NCBI RefSeq assembly: GCF_020404845.1
Contig: NZ_JAIOJZ010000025.1
Coordinates: 50,720-114,719 of the forward strand
DNA length: 64,000 bases
Direction of reading: 5' to 3'
Source: Streptomyces hyderabadensis
Lineage (GTDB): Bacteria > Actinomycetota > Actinomycetes > Streptomycetales > Streptomycetaceae
The translations under genes were made by a program, and so were the position numbers. Of this stretch, positions 34,602-43,100 are shown piece after piece (the stretch's first letter is position 1; each line of letters starts with the position of its first letter). The notes beneath the pieces are model-generated. The model did no database searches. It had not been told where the DNA came from and saw nothing but the letters and a program-made list of their open reading frames with translations.

Positions 34602-35948
34602 ATGGCCAATTTCTCGAAGTCGAACGTGCCGCAGTTCGCGGTGGACGTCTACCAGAACGAGTACCTGCCCGAAGGCGGCCGTGAGGTCAACGCCATCGTG
34701 ACGGTCACCGCGACCGGCGGCGGCACGGTCGGGAGCGCGGTCACCGCGCCCCACCTGTACTCGCCCGGACAGGGGCCGTCCGCAGCCGTGGCGCTGATGG
34801 TCGACTGCTCGGGCTCGATGGACTACCCGCCGACCAAGATGCGCAACGCCCGCGACGCCACGTCCGCGGCGATCGACACCCTGCGCGACGGCGTGCACTT
34901 CGCCGTGGTCGGCGGCACACACGTGGCCAAGGAGGTCTACCCGGGCGGCGGCCGGCTCGCGGTCGCCGACGCCACCACCCGGGCGCAGGCCAAGCAGGCG
35001 CTGCGCAGCCTGAGCGCGGGCGGCGGCACCGCCATCGGCACCTGGCTGCGGCTGGCCGACCGGCTGCTGTCCACCGCGGACGTCGCCATCCGGCACGGCA
35101 TCCTGCTCACCGACGGCCGCAACGAGCACGAGTCACCCGAGGACCTCAAGGCGGCGCTGGACGCCTGCGCCGGGCGTTTCACCTGCGACGCCCGTGGCGT
35201 GGGCACCGACTGGGAAGTGAAAGAAGTCACAGGGATCGCCTCCGCCCTGCTCGGCACCGCCGACATCGTCGCCGATCCGGCGGGCCTGGCCGCCGACTTC
35301 ACGCAGATGATGGAGACGGCCATGGGCAAGGAGGTCGCGGACGTGGCGCTGCGGCTGTGGACCCCGCTCGGCACCACGGTGAAGTTCGTCAAGCAGGTCG
35401 CCCCGACGGTCGAGGAACTGACCGGCCGCCGCAGCGAGGCGGGGCCGCGGGCCGGTGACTACCCCACCGGTTCCTGGGGCGACGAGTCCCGTGACTACCA
35501 CATCTGCGTGGAGGTACCGGCCGCGGGCATCGGCCAGGAGATGCTGGCCGCCCGCGTCTCCCTGGTCATCCCGGAGCCCGGCGGCAGCGTGCAGAACCTC
35601 GGCGCGCAGGGTCTCGTACGGGCCGTGTGGACGGACGACATGACGGCCTCGACGTCGATCAACCCGCAAGTCGCCCACTACACCGGGCAGGCCGAACTGG
35701 CACAAGCCATCCAGCAAGGGCTGGATCTTCGCAAAGCGGGAGACATCGACGGAGCAACGGCCAAACTGGGCCGCGCGGTTCAGCTCGCCGGAGCCTCCGG
35801 AAACGCCGATACGGCGAAACTGCTTGCGAAGGTGGTGGACGTGGTGGACGCGGCGGCAGGTACTGTGCGACTGAAAGCGAAGGTCGAGGAGGCCGACGAG
35901 ATGACTCTCGAGACCCGGTCGACAAAGACTGTTCGTGTAAAGAAGTGA
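34602..35948 (+). CDS. von Willebrand factor A domain protein, 448 aa
   Basis: I place the start at ATG 34602; ATG 34590 is directly abutted by AGGGGG and is the alternative. The vWA domain (about 60-240) has a full metal-ion-dependent adhesion site: DCSGSMD (about 68), a conserved Thr in GGGTAIG, and LLTDGRNEHE. Downstream is a beta-rich region (LRLWTPLGTTVKFVKQVAP) and a C-terminal helical part. No signal peptide, so it acts inside the cell. A vWA-PP2C-kinase set is the composition of TerY-P-like triads, where the vWA protein is a metal-dependent partner of the phospho-enzymes. The last residues end in KTVRVKK. Confidence 0.88.
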   Translation: MANFSKSNVPQFAVDVYQNEYLPEGGREVNAIVTVTATGGGTVGSAVTAPHLYSPGQGPSAAVALMVDCSGSMDYPPTKMRNARDATSAAIDTLRDGVHFAVVGGTHVAKEVYPGGGRLAVADATTRAQAKQALRSLSAGGGTAIGTWLRLADRLLSTADVAIRHGILLTDGRNEHESPEDLKAALDACAGRFTCDARGVGTDWEVKEVTGIASALLGTADIVADPAGLAADFTQMMETAMGKEVADVALRLWTPLGTTVKFVKQVAPTVEELTGRRSEAGPRAGDYPTGSWGDESRDYHICVEVPAAGIGQEMLAARVSLVIPEPGGSVQNLGAQGLVRAVWTDDMTASTSINPQVAHYTGQAELAQAIQQGLDLRKAGDIDGATAKLGRAVQLAGASGNADTAKLLAKVVDVVDAAAGTVRLKAKVEEADEMTLETRSTKTVRVKK

Positions 35949-35994
35949 CGCACAACAACCGCGCGACACGCCCGCAAGAGAGGGAAGCTCCGAC

Positions 35995-37665
35995 ATGCCG
36001 ACCTGCCCGAACGGACACCAGTCGGGTTCCGACGACTGGTGCGAGGTCTGCGGTCACCGCATGGCCGGTGCCGTGCCGCCCCCTCCGCCGCCACCGCCGC
36101 CCGGCGGCGGCTACGGCTTCCCGCCGCCCGCCGGTCAGGGCGGGCCGGGCGGCGGTCCCGGTGGCGGTCCGGGCGGTCCCGGCGGCGAGCCGCAGTTGTG
36201 CCCGCAGTGCCGCACGCCGCGCGAGGGCGGTGCGCCGTTCTGCGAGGAGTGCCGGTGGAACTTCCTGACCAACACCGCCACCTCGTACACCCCGGCCGCG
36301 CCGCGCCCGCCGGCCTCCGGCGGCCCGGCGCCGCACTTCGGGCAGCCGCCGGCCGGTCCGTCGTACGGCGGCGGTGACTCGTACGACTACCAGGGCTCCC
36401 GCCCGTCCCAGGTGAACCGTCCCGCAGAACCGATCCCGCCGGGCCCGCCGCCCTTCGGCGCCGACCCGTCGGGCCGCGGCGGCCCGGGCGGACCCGGTGG
36501 CCCCGCGGGCGGTCCCGGCGGCCCCTTCGGCTCTGGCGGACCCGGGGGCGCCGACAGGCCTGGGGGTCCCGGTGGGCCTGGTGGGCCTGGTGGGCCTGGT
36601 GGGCCTGGTGGGCCTGGTGGTTTCGGCGGCCCCGACGGGCCCAGCCGGCCCGGCGGGTTCGGTGGGCCCGGCGGGCCCAATGGTCCGGGCGGTCCCAACG
36701 GCCCGGGCGGTCCCGGCGGTCCGGGCGGCCCTGACGGGCCCGGCGGTTTCGGCGGCCCCAACGGCCCGGGCGGTCCGGGCGGCCCCAACGGTCCCGGTGG
36801 CCCCGCGGGCGGTCCCGGTGGCCCGGGTGGCTTCAACGGTCCGGGCGGCCCCGGCGGTCCGAACGGCCCCTCCGGCCCTCCGGCCCCGCCCGGTTTCGGC
36901 AGCGATCCCTCGCGTCCGGTCCCGCCTCCGCCCGGCCCCGTCCCGCCCCCGCCCGGCGGGCCCGGCGGCCCCGGTGGCGCTCCGCAGGGGTTCCAGTCCG
37001 GTCCCCCGGCCCCGCCCGCCTTCCCGCAGGAGACCAACCGCCCGCAGCAGGGCGGCCCGTCCTTCGGCGGCGGTGACGACGACTGGGTGCTCTCCCCGCC
37101 GTCGTCGACCGGCCCGGGCGGTCCTGGCGGTCCGGCTGGCCCCGGCGGGCCGAACGGCCGCGGCCCGGCCCAGGGCGGCTACGGCTACCCGCAGCCCGGC
37201 GCCACCCAGGCCCCGCCCGGCCAGGGCTTCCCGCAGCAGCCGCAGCGGCCCCAGCAGCCCACGACCTGGTCGGCGACGATCGGCCCGGACCGCGAGTACT
37301 TCATGGCGATGATGCAGCGCTCCGGCCCCGAGGCCGCGGGCCTGAACCTGCCCGCGTACTCGCCCGAGCAGCAGCGCACGCTCACCGGCAACCAGATCAC
37401 CATCGGCCGCCGCAGGCACTCCACCGGCGACACCCCGGACATCGATCTGGCCGTGCCGCCGGAGGACCCGGGCGTCTCGCACCAGCACGCGGTGCTGGTG
37501 CAGCAGCCGGACGGCAGCTGGGCGGTCGTCGACCAGAACTCGACGAACGGCACCACGGTCAACGGCGGCGAGGAGCCGATCCAGCCCTTCGTGCCGGTGC
37601 CGCTCCAGGACGGCGACCGGGTGCACGTGGGCGCCTGGACGACGATCACGATCCGCCGCGGATAG
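35995..37665 (+). CDS. FHA-domain protein with two zinc ribbons and collagen-like linker, 556 aa
   Basis: Starts at ATG 35995. Two zinc ribbons (TCPNGHQSG with WCEVCG; LCPQCRTPREG with FCEECRW, residues 4-85) are followed by about 300 residues of Gly-Gly-Pro repeats interspersed with Asn, Asp and Phe, then a C-terminal FHA domain (about 462-553). The FHA phosphothreonine pocket is intact: ITIGRRR, GVSHQHAVL and NSTNGTTVNG. Proteins of this type read kinase output. As the last gene of the cluster it is the obvious effector or scaffold for the PknG-like kinase. A large share of the linker is encoded by near-identical 9-bp DNA repeats. Confidence 0.9.
   Translation: MPTCPNGHQSGSDDWCEVCGHRMAGAVPPPPPPPPPGGGYGFPPPAGQGGPGGGPGGGPGGPGGEPQLCPQCRTPREGGAPFCEECRWNFLTNTATSYTPAAPRPPASGGPAPHFGQPPAGPSYGGGDSYDYQGSRPSQVNRPAEPIPPGPPPFGADPSGRGGPGGPGGPAGGPGGPFGSGGPGGADRPGGPGGPGGPGGPGGPGGPGGFGGPDGPSRPGGFGGPGGPNGPGGPNGPGGPGGPGGPDGPGGFGGPNGPGGPGGPNGPGGPAGGPGGPGGFNGPGGPGGPNGPSGPPAPPGFGSDPSRPVPPPPGPVPPPPGGPGGPGGAPQGFQSGPPAPPAFPQETNRPQQGGPSFGGGDDDWVLSPPSSTGPGGPGGPAGPGGPNGRGPAQGGYGYPQPGATQAPPGQGFPQQPQRPQQPTTWSATIGPDREYFMAMMQRSGPEAAGLNLPAYSPEQQRTLTGNQITIGRRRHSTGDTPDIDLAVPPEDPGVSHQHAVLVQQPDGSWAVVDQNSTNGTTVNGGEEPIQPFVPVPLQDGDRVHVGAWTTITIRRG
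36571..36615. repeat. Five perfect copies of GGTGGGCCT
   Basis: Within the FHA gene, a 9-bp unit repeats five times without change, encoding Gly-Gly-Pro three residues at a time. Its identity at third codon positions points to recent slippage expansion. Confidence 0.9.
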
Positions 37666-37692
37666 CCGCGGCGCTGGACCCGGGGGGCCGCG

Positions 37693-38667
37693 TCAGGCGA
37701 ACGGCCAGGCGTACGGCCCCTCGGGGTCGTCCAGCCACGCCCAGGCCCGTTCGCCGCTGACGGTGATGCCGTAGCGCTCGCGGCGCGGGGCGTCCTCGCG
37801 GTCCCACAGCGCGTACGCCTCCTGCGGGTCGAGCCGGCCCCGGCTCAGCGCCAGCAGGAAGCGGAACAGGTCGTCCTCCCGGGCCCGGCGCGGTACGCCG
37901 CCCAGGCCCGGCGTCTCGGGCTCCGCGCGGTCCGCGCCGCGCAGCGGCACGAAGTACGCGGGCGTGTGCAGGAAGCGTCCCTCGGCGTGCTCGGCGTCGC
38001 GGACGGTGAGCACGACGAGGCCGGTGGCCAGCGGGGTCAGGATCCGGCCGCCGGGACGGCACTGGGCCAGCCAGGCGCGCGGCACCGAGGGCAGTGTGCA
38101 GGTGGCGAGGATCCGGTCGTAGGGGGCGCGCTCGGGGACGCCGCGGGCGCCGTCGCCCGTGACGACGGCCGGGTGGTACCCGGCGGTGTCCAGGTGCCGG
38201 CGGGCCGACTCGGTGATCTCGGGGTCCAGGTCGACGGTGGTGACCAGGTCGTCGTCGCCCAGGCGATGGGCGAGCAGGGCGGCGTTGTAGCCGGTGCCGG
38301 CGCCGATCTCCAGGACCCGGTGACCCTCGCCCACGTCCAGCTCCACCAGCATCATCGCCATCAGCGAGGGCTGGCTGCTGGAGGAGAGCAGTTCGCCGTC
38401 GCGCAGCCGGGTCGCCAGCGGGGCGTCGGCGTAGGCGCCGCGCACCCAGCGCTCGCGGGCGCCGGGGTCGGGGTGCTCGCCCCACCGGCGTTCGTAGCCG
38501 CCCCGGACGCCGACGTAGTAGTACGGCACGAAGAGGTGGCGCGGGACCGCCCGGAAGGCCTCCCGCCACACCGGGTCGGCCGCCCACGCGCCGCTCAGCT
38601 CGATCTCCCGGACCAGCTCCGCCCGCGCGGAGGCGGCGAGGCTGTCCAGGTCCTCGTACCCGCCCAT
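37693..38667 (-). CDS. Protein-L-isoaspartate O-methyltransferase family protein, 324 aa
   Basis: The PCMT core is seen in the first 215 residues: VPRHLFVPYYYVG, SQPSLMAMMLVELDVGEGHR, the SAM motif VLEIGAGTGYNAALLA and TVDLDPEITESARRHL. A C-terminal extension of about 100 residues (GRLDPQEAYALWDRED) is the variant common in Streptomyces, often seen in lanthipeptide-type O-methyltransferases and in free-standing homologues. There is no precursor peptide or lanthipeptide synthetase nearby, so housekeeping protein repair or a regulatory methylation is more likely. Convergent with the FHA gene. Confidence 0.88.
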   Translation of the reverse strand: MGGYEDLDSLAASARAELVREIELSGAWAADPVWREAFRAVPRHLFVPYYYVGVRGGYERRWGEHPDPGARERWVRGAYADAPLATRLRDGELLSSSSQPSLMAMMLVELDVGEGHRVLEIGAGTGYNAALLAHRLGDDDLVTTVDLDPEITESARRHLDTAGYHPAVVTGDGARGVPERAPYDRILATCTLPSVPRAWLAQCRPGGRILTPLATGLVVLTVRDAEHAEGRFLHTPAYFVPLRGADRAEPETPGLGGVPRRAREDDLFRFLLALSRGRLDPQEAYALWDREDAPRRERYGITVSGERAWAWLDDPEGPYAWPFA

Positions 38668-38753
38668 GCCTCCACAGTACGGGCCGGGCGCACGGCGGGC
38701 AGGGTCCCGGAGCGGTCCTAGGTCCCGGGTCCTATGTCCCCGTGTCTGAGACC

Positions 38754-39167
38754 ATGGACGGCGTGAATGAGATTCGGCGCGGCACGCTTCAGGAGCAGAC
38801 CTTCTACGAGCAGGTCGGCGGGGAGGAGACCTTCCGCCGGCTCGTCCACCGTTTCTACGAGGGGGTCGCCGAGGACCCGATCCTGCGGCCGATGTACCCC
38901 GAGGAGGACCTGGGTCCGGCGGAGGACCGTTTCGCGCTGTTCCTCATGCAGTACTGGGGCGGCCCGACGACGTACAGCGACAACCGCGGCCATCCGCGGC
39001 TGCGGATGCGGCACGCGCCCTTCGCCGTCGACCGGGCCGCGCACGACGCCTGGCTCAAGCACATGCGGGTCGCGCTGGACGAACTGGGCCTGTCCGAGGA
39101 GCACGAGCAGACGCTGTGGAAGTACCTGACGTACGCGGCGGCCTCGATGATCAACACCCCGGGCTGA
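38754..39167 (+). CDS. glbO: Group II truncated haemoglobin (GlbO-like), about 137 aa
   Basis: Haem-binding 2-over-2 globin that handles O2, NO or peroxide. The fold signature is plain: FYEQVGGEETFRRLVHRFYEGV (split here as VGGEETF and HRFYEGV with TyrB10), PILRPMYPEEDL, QYWGGPTTYSDNRGHPRL, the proximal His in MRHAPF and TrpG8 in HDAWLKHM. The start is uncertain: ATG 38754, GTG 38763 and GTG 38742 are in frame and none has a good ribosome-binding site. A TATGTC-like -10 element near 38733 would give a very short leader. Divergent from the PCMT gene. Confidence 0.88.
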   Translation: MDGVNEIRRGTLQEQTFYEQVGGEETFRRLVHRFYEGVAEDPILRPMYPEEDLGPAEDRFALFLMQYWGGPTTYSDNRGHPRLRMRHAPFAVDRAAHDAWLKHMRVALDELGLSEEHEQTLWKYLTYAAASMINTPG

Positions 39168-39193
39168 CGGGCGACCGACCGCCTGACGCGCGT

Positions 39194-39235
39194 ATTCCGG
39201 TCAGCCGACGCCGGATTCCGGTCACAATCCGGTCA
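39194..39235. promoter_or_regulatory. Three phased direct repeats of ATTCCGGTCA
   Basis: ATTCCGGTCA at 39194-39203 and 39215-39224 and AATCCGGTCA at 39226-39235 are spaced 21 and 11 bases apart, that is two turns and one turn of the helix, on one face of the DNA. They lie 85-126 bases upstream of the ABC permease start. Direct repeats at 11-base spacing are typical binding sites of OmpR-like or SARP-like regulators. A palindrome AAGCGCTT follows at 39248. Confidence 0.6.
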
Positions 39236-39319
39236 AGTCCACATCCCAAGCGCTTACTTCTGCCCCTCCCCCTCTGACAACATCCCGAAGAGGTCTGGAC
39301 AACAACGGCGGGGGGCCGG

Positions 39320-42300
39320 GTGGCGGGGTACGGGGGGCTCGCGGGTTTCGTGCTGCTGCGGGCGCGGGCGCACCGCCTGCTGCTGGCCGCGGCCCTGCTC
39401 ACGGTCCTGCTGACCACCACGGTGCTGGCCACCCTGACCGCCTACTCCGGCGCCATCGGCGACGCGGCCCTGCGGCACGCCCTCGCCGACGCCGGCACCG
39501 GGTCCGACGCCGCGCTGATCGTGAAGGCGGACGTACCGGCCGAGCGGCGGCAGGCCGCCGACGCCGCCGTGCGCGAGGGCGCCGCGAGAACCTTCGAGGG
39601 GCTGCCGCGCACGGTACGGACCCTGGTGCGCTCGGGCCCGTACGCGCTGCCCGGCTCCCTGCGGCCGCCCACCGAGCGGTCCGGCGACCCCGACCTGACG
39701 TACTTCGCGGCGCTCGACCCGACGCAGGTCCGCATCGACGAGGGCCGGATGCCCGCGCAGGCGGGCGGGGGCGCTGGCGGCACCGTCGAGGTGGCGGTGC
39801 CGGTGGCCGCCGCCGAGCGCATCGGCCTCTCCGCGGGCGACCGGCTCACCCTCACCGACCGGCTCGACGGCCCCGCCGTCCGCGTCGTGGTGAGCGGCCT
39901 GTACCGGCCGGTCGACGCCGGGTCGCCGTACTGGCGCCTCGACGACCTGGCCGGGCGCGGCCTCCAGCAGGGCGGCTTCACGACGTACGGGCCGCTGCTC
40001 GCCCCGCCCGGGGCGCTGAGCGGCGGCCGGGTCAGCGCGGGCTCGTCCGGGTGGCTGGTGACGGCGGACTACTCGTCGCTGACGACCGGGCGGACCGAGG
40101 AGCTGGCGGACGCGGCCCGGGGCGGCCTGGCGTGGCTGCGCGAGCAGCAGGTGCTCAGCGGCACCACCGCGGCGACGACCGAGCTGCCCGCGATCCTGGA
40201 GCGGCTCGACCGTTCGCTGGAGGTGTCCCGTTCCACCCTCCTGGTCATCGCCCTGCAACTGGTGCTGCTCGCGGGCGGCGCGCTGCTGCTGGTGGCGCGG
40301 CTGCTGAGCGTGGAGCGGGCGGGCGAGCTGCGGCTGCTGCGGGCGCGCGGCGCCTCCCGGGGCAGGCTGGCGGCGGGCTCGGCGCTGGAGGCGCTGCTGC
40401 TGGCGGTGCCCGCGCTGGTCTGCGCGCCGCTGCTGGCCGGGCCGCTGGTCCGGCTGCTGGCCGGGCAGGGGGCGCTGGCCCGGATCGGGCTGGGCTGGGA
40501 GCCGTCGGCGGGCGGCAGCGGCACGGTATGGCTGGTGGCGGCGGTGGCGGCCCTCGGGTGCACGCTGGCCGTGACCCTGCCCGCGCTGACCCTGGCGCCG
40601 GAGGCGGGCGGACGGCCCCGGGCGCTGCCGGGCTGGCTGCGGGCCGGCGCGGACGTGGGCCTGCTGGTGATCGCCGGTGTCGCCTACTGGCAGCTGGACC
40701 GGCAGACCTCCGCCTCCGGGACGGGCGAGGCCGACGACGCGGGCACCCTGGGGGTCGATCCGCTGTTCGTGGCGACGCCCACGCTGGCGCTGCTGGCCGG
40801 GACGGTGCTGGCGCTGCGGCTGCTGCCGCTGGTGGCGCGGCTCGCGGAGCGCCGGGCGGCGAGCGGGCGCGGGCTCGCGGCGGCGCTGGCGGGCTGGCAG
40901 CTGAGCCGCCGCCCGATGCGCGGGGCGGGCCCGGTGCTGCTGCTGGTGCTGGCCGTGGCGCTGGGCACGATGGCGATCGGGCAGGGCGCCTCCTGGTCCC
41001 GTTCGCAGGACGACCAGGCCGACTTCCGCACGGGGGCGCCGATCCGGGTGCAGGCCTCGGGCACGCCGGGCCCGGGCCGCACCGATCGGATCGCGGGCGT
41101 CCCGGGGGTGGCGGGGGTGGCGGGGGTGGCCCCCGCGGCCCGCTCCGAGGTCGCGCTGTCCGGCGACCGGACGGCGACGGTGCTCGCCCTGGACACCTCG
41201 CACGCGGCGGACCTGATGCTGATGCGGCCGGACCTGGCCGACGAGTCGCCGCGCGGGCTGCTGGCCGGGATGGCGCCGGGGCAGCCCTCCAAGGGCGCGG
41301 CGATCCCGGCGGGCACGGCCCGGCTCGCGCTGGCGGCGACCCTCACCGTCCCGGACGCCGAACCGGACGCCGAACCGGGCGCCGAATCGGGCGCGGGTCC
41401 GGACGCCGGACCCGGTGCGGCCGGCTCCCGGTCGGCGGACGTGACGGTCACCGTCGAGGACCGCTGGGGCACGCCGTACCGGCTGGAGGCCGGTTCGCTG
41501 GCCGCCGACGGCCGGGAACACACCCTCGGCCTGGACGTCGACGCCGGGCCGCTCACCCTGACCGGCGTCGACTTCACGGTGGTCCAGCCCGCCGGCCGGG
41601 GCGAGCGGCACCGCCTGACGGTACGGCAGGTGACGGCGACGGCCGCCGACGGGACCGTACGCCCGGTGGCGCTGCCCGACGCGTGGACGGCCGGGTCGGA
41701 GCTGTCGCCCCCGGCGGTCGGACCGGCCGCGGGCGGCGCCCCGTCCAAGCCGCGCCTGCTGGGCTCGGACCCGCTCGCCGTCGAGTACTCCACGGGCCGC
41801 TCGGACGACGGCTGGAAGATCACCACGCTGACCGTGCGGCTGCGGGCCGCGCAGCCGAAGCCGGCCGAGGTGACCGCCGTGGCCACCGACCGCTTCCTCG
41901 ACTCCTCCGGGGCCCGCACCGGGCAGCGCGTCACGGTGCTGATCGGCGGCCACGACGTGCCGGTGCGGATCGTGCGCTCCGTGCGCGAGCTGCCGGGCAC
42001 CGGTCCCGAGACCCCCTCGGCGCAGTTCGGCGGCGCCCTGCTGGTCGACCTGCCGGCGGTCAACCGGCGGCTGCAGGACAAGTACGGCGCCGCCGTCGCG
42101 CCCACCGAGTGGTGGCTGCGGGCCGGGCCGGGGAAGACCGACGAGGCGGCGGCGGGGCTGCGGGCGTTCCCGGACACCGCACCGGCCCAGGTCCTGGTGC
42201 GCGACGAGGTCGCCGAGCGGCTGCGCGACGACCCGTTCGGCGCCGGCCCCGGGGCGGCGTTCGCCGCGGCGACCCTGGTGGCGGCGGCGCTGGCCGCGGT

Positions 42301-42673
42301 CGGTTTCGCGGTGAGCGCGGCCGGGTCGCTGCGCGAGCGCGGCACCGAGTTCTCCGTGCTGCGCGCCCTGGGCGCCTCGCGCCGCCGGCTGGCCGGCACG
42401 GTCGCCGCCGAGCAGGGCGTGCTGACCGGCCTGGCCCTGCTGACCGGCGCCGCCCTGGGCGCGGTCCTGACCCGGGCGGTGATCCCGCTGACCGTACTGA
42501 CCCCGCAGGCCACCCGCCCCGTGCCGGACGTCCACGTGGCGCTGCCGGGGGACCGCATCGCCCTGCTGCTGGCCGGCATGGCCGTCGTCCCGCTCCTGGT
42601 CACCGCGGCCCTGGCGCTGCGCCGCACCGACACGACGGTGACCCTCAAGGACCCGGGAGGCACCGGCCGATGA
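39320..42673 (+). CDS. FtsX/MacB-type ABC transporter permease, 1117 aa
   Basis: Large eight-span permease of the MacB/FtsX type, expected to act with the ATPase at 45886-46845 in extruding or mechanically coupling to extracytoplasmic substrates rather than importing. The start is GTG 39320. There is one N-terminal span (HRLLLAAALLTVLLTTTVL), a first extracytoplasmic domain, a central membrane block (about residues 305-560, with LLRARGASRGRL as the FtsX coupling segment), a second large exported domain and a C-terminal block (about 970-1100, with SVLRALGASRRRL). The C-terminus LRRTDTTVTLKD and the next start codon have been copied twice downstream. Confidence 0.9.
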   Translation: MAGYGGLAGFVLLRARAHRLLLAAALLTVLLTTTVLATLTAYSGAIGDAALRHALADAGTGSDAALIVKADVPAERRQAADAAVREGAARTFEGLPRTVRTLVRSGPYALPGSLRPPTERSGDPDLTYFAALDPTQVRIDEGRMPAQAGGGAGGTVEVAVPVAAAERIGLSAGDRLTLTDRLDGPAVRVVVSGLYRPVDAGSPYWRLDDLAGRGLQQGGFTTYGPLLAPPGALSGGRVSAGSSGWLVTADYSSLTTGRTEELADAARGGLAWLREQQVLSGTTAATTELPAILERLDRSLEVSRSTLLVIALQLVLLAGGALLLVARLLSVERAGELRLLRARGASRGRLAAGSALEALLLAVPALVCAPLLAGPLVRLLAGQGALARIGLGWEPSAGGSGTVWLVAAVAALGCTLAVTLPALTLAPEAGGRPRALPGWLRAGADVGLLVIAGVAYWQLDRQTSASGTGEADDAGTLGVDPLFVATPTLALLAGTVLALRLLPLVARLAERRAASGRGLAAALAGWQLSRRPMRGAGPVLLLVLAVALGTMAIGQGASWSRSQDDQADFRTGAPIRVQASGTPGPGRTDRIAGVPGVAGVAGVAPAARSEVALSGDRTATVLALDTSHAADLMLMRPDLADESPRGLLAGMAPGQPSKGAAIPAGTARLALAATLTVPDAEPDAEPGAESGAGPDAGPGAAGSRSADVTVTVEDRWGTPYRLEAGSLAADGREHTLGLDVDAGPLTLTGVDFTVVQPAGRGERHRLTVRQVTATAADGTVRPVALPDAWTAGSELSPPAVGPAAGGAPSKPRLLGSDPLAVEYSTGRSDDGWKITTLTVRLRAAQPKPAEVTAVATDRFLDSSGARTGQRVTVLIGGHDVPVRIVRSVRELPGTGPETPSAQFGGALLVDLPAVNRRLQDKYGAAVAPTEWWLRAGPGKTDEAAAGLRAFPDTAPAQVLVRDEVAERLRDDPFGAGPGAAFAAATLVAAALAAVGFAVSAAGSLRERGTEFSVLRALGASRRRLAGTVAAEQGVLTGLALLTGAALGAVLTRAVIPLTVLTPQATRPVPDVHVALPGDRIALLLAGMAVVPLLVTAALALRRTDTTVTLKDPGGTGR

Positions 42674-43100
42674 ACCCACCGACCGCACCCCGGACCCCGA
42701 CCCGTCCGCACGCCCACACCCGGCCGGACCACCGCACCCATCCGCACGACCGCACCCGGCAGGACCACCGCACCCGTCCGCACGCCCCCACCCCGCCGGA
42801 CCACCCCACCCATCCGCACGACCCCACCCGGCCGTACCACCGCACCGCCCCACCCACACCCGCGCCCCGGGTCACCGCTCCCGACCACCCACCGCACCCA
42901 CACGACGGTGACCCCCAAGGACCCGGGAGGCACCGGCCGATGAACCCACCGACCGCACCCCGGACCCCGGCCAACCACCGCGACCCCGTTCCGCCGGACC
43001 AACGGAGCGCCACCCCGCCGACGACCGTCCCCGCACCGCGCCGCACCGACACCACGGTGACCCTCAAGGACGGAGGTACCGGAAGGTGAACCCCGTGACC
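42631..43100. repeat. Triplicated permease A-permease B junction with degenerate minisatellite
   Basis: The 68 bases 42631-42698, covering the end of permease A and what follows, recur at 42901-42968 with one mismatch, offset by exactly 270 bases. A third, more diverged copy (about 43038-43100) forms the real start of permease B (GTGACCCTCAAGGAC then GTGAACCCC in place of ATGAACCCA). Between copies 1 and 2 lie degenerate units of about 40 bases built on CCGCACCCATCCGCACGACC. Confidence 0.88.
42670..43089 (+). CDS. Bridging ORF between two permease genes, His/Pro/Thr-rich, 139 aa
   Basis: This frame starts with ATG 42670 overlapping the TGA of permease A (ATGA) and ends with a TGA overlapping the GTG of permease B (GTGA). 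Because the duplicated unit is 270 bases, the frame stays open throughout. The product is a low-complexity run of Pro, His, Thr, Arg and Asp (repeats such as DHRTHPHD), and its last 17 residues (RRTDTTVTLKD) copy the C-terminus of permease A. It has no recognisable fold. It may be translated only to carry ribosomes from one permease gene to the next. Whether a protein accumulates is unknown. Confidence 0.5.
   Translation: MNPPTAPRTPTRPHAHTRPDHRTHPHDRTRQDHRTRPHAPTPPDHPTHPHDPTRPYHRTAPPTPAPRVTAPDHPPHPHDGDPQGPGRHRPMNPPTAPRTPANHRDPVPPDQRSATPPTTVPAPRRTDTTVTLKDGGTGR

Noticed and set aside
42699..42900. Regular GC-rich repeats that at first suggest a CRISPR array
   Set aside because: Units are degenerate, adjoin without unique spacers, keep a reading frame and have no cas genes nearby.
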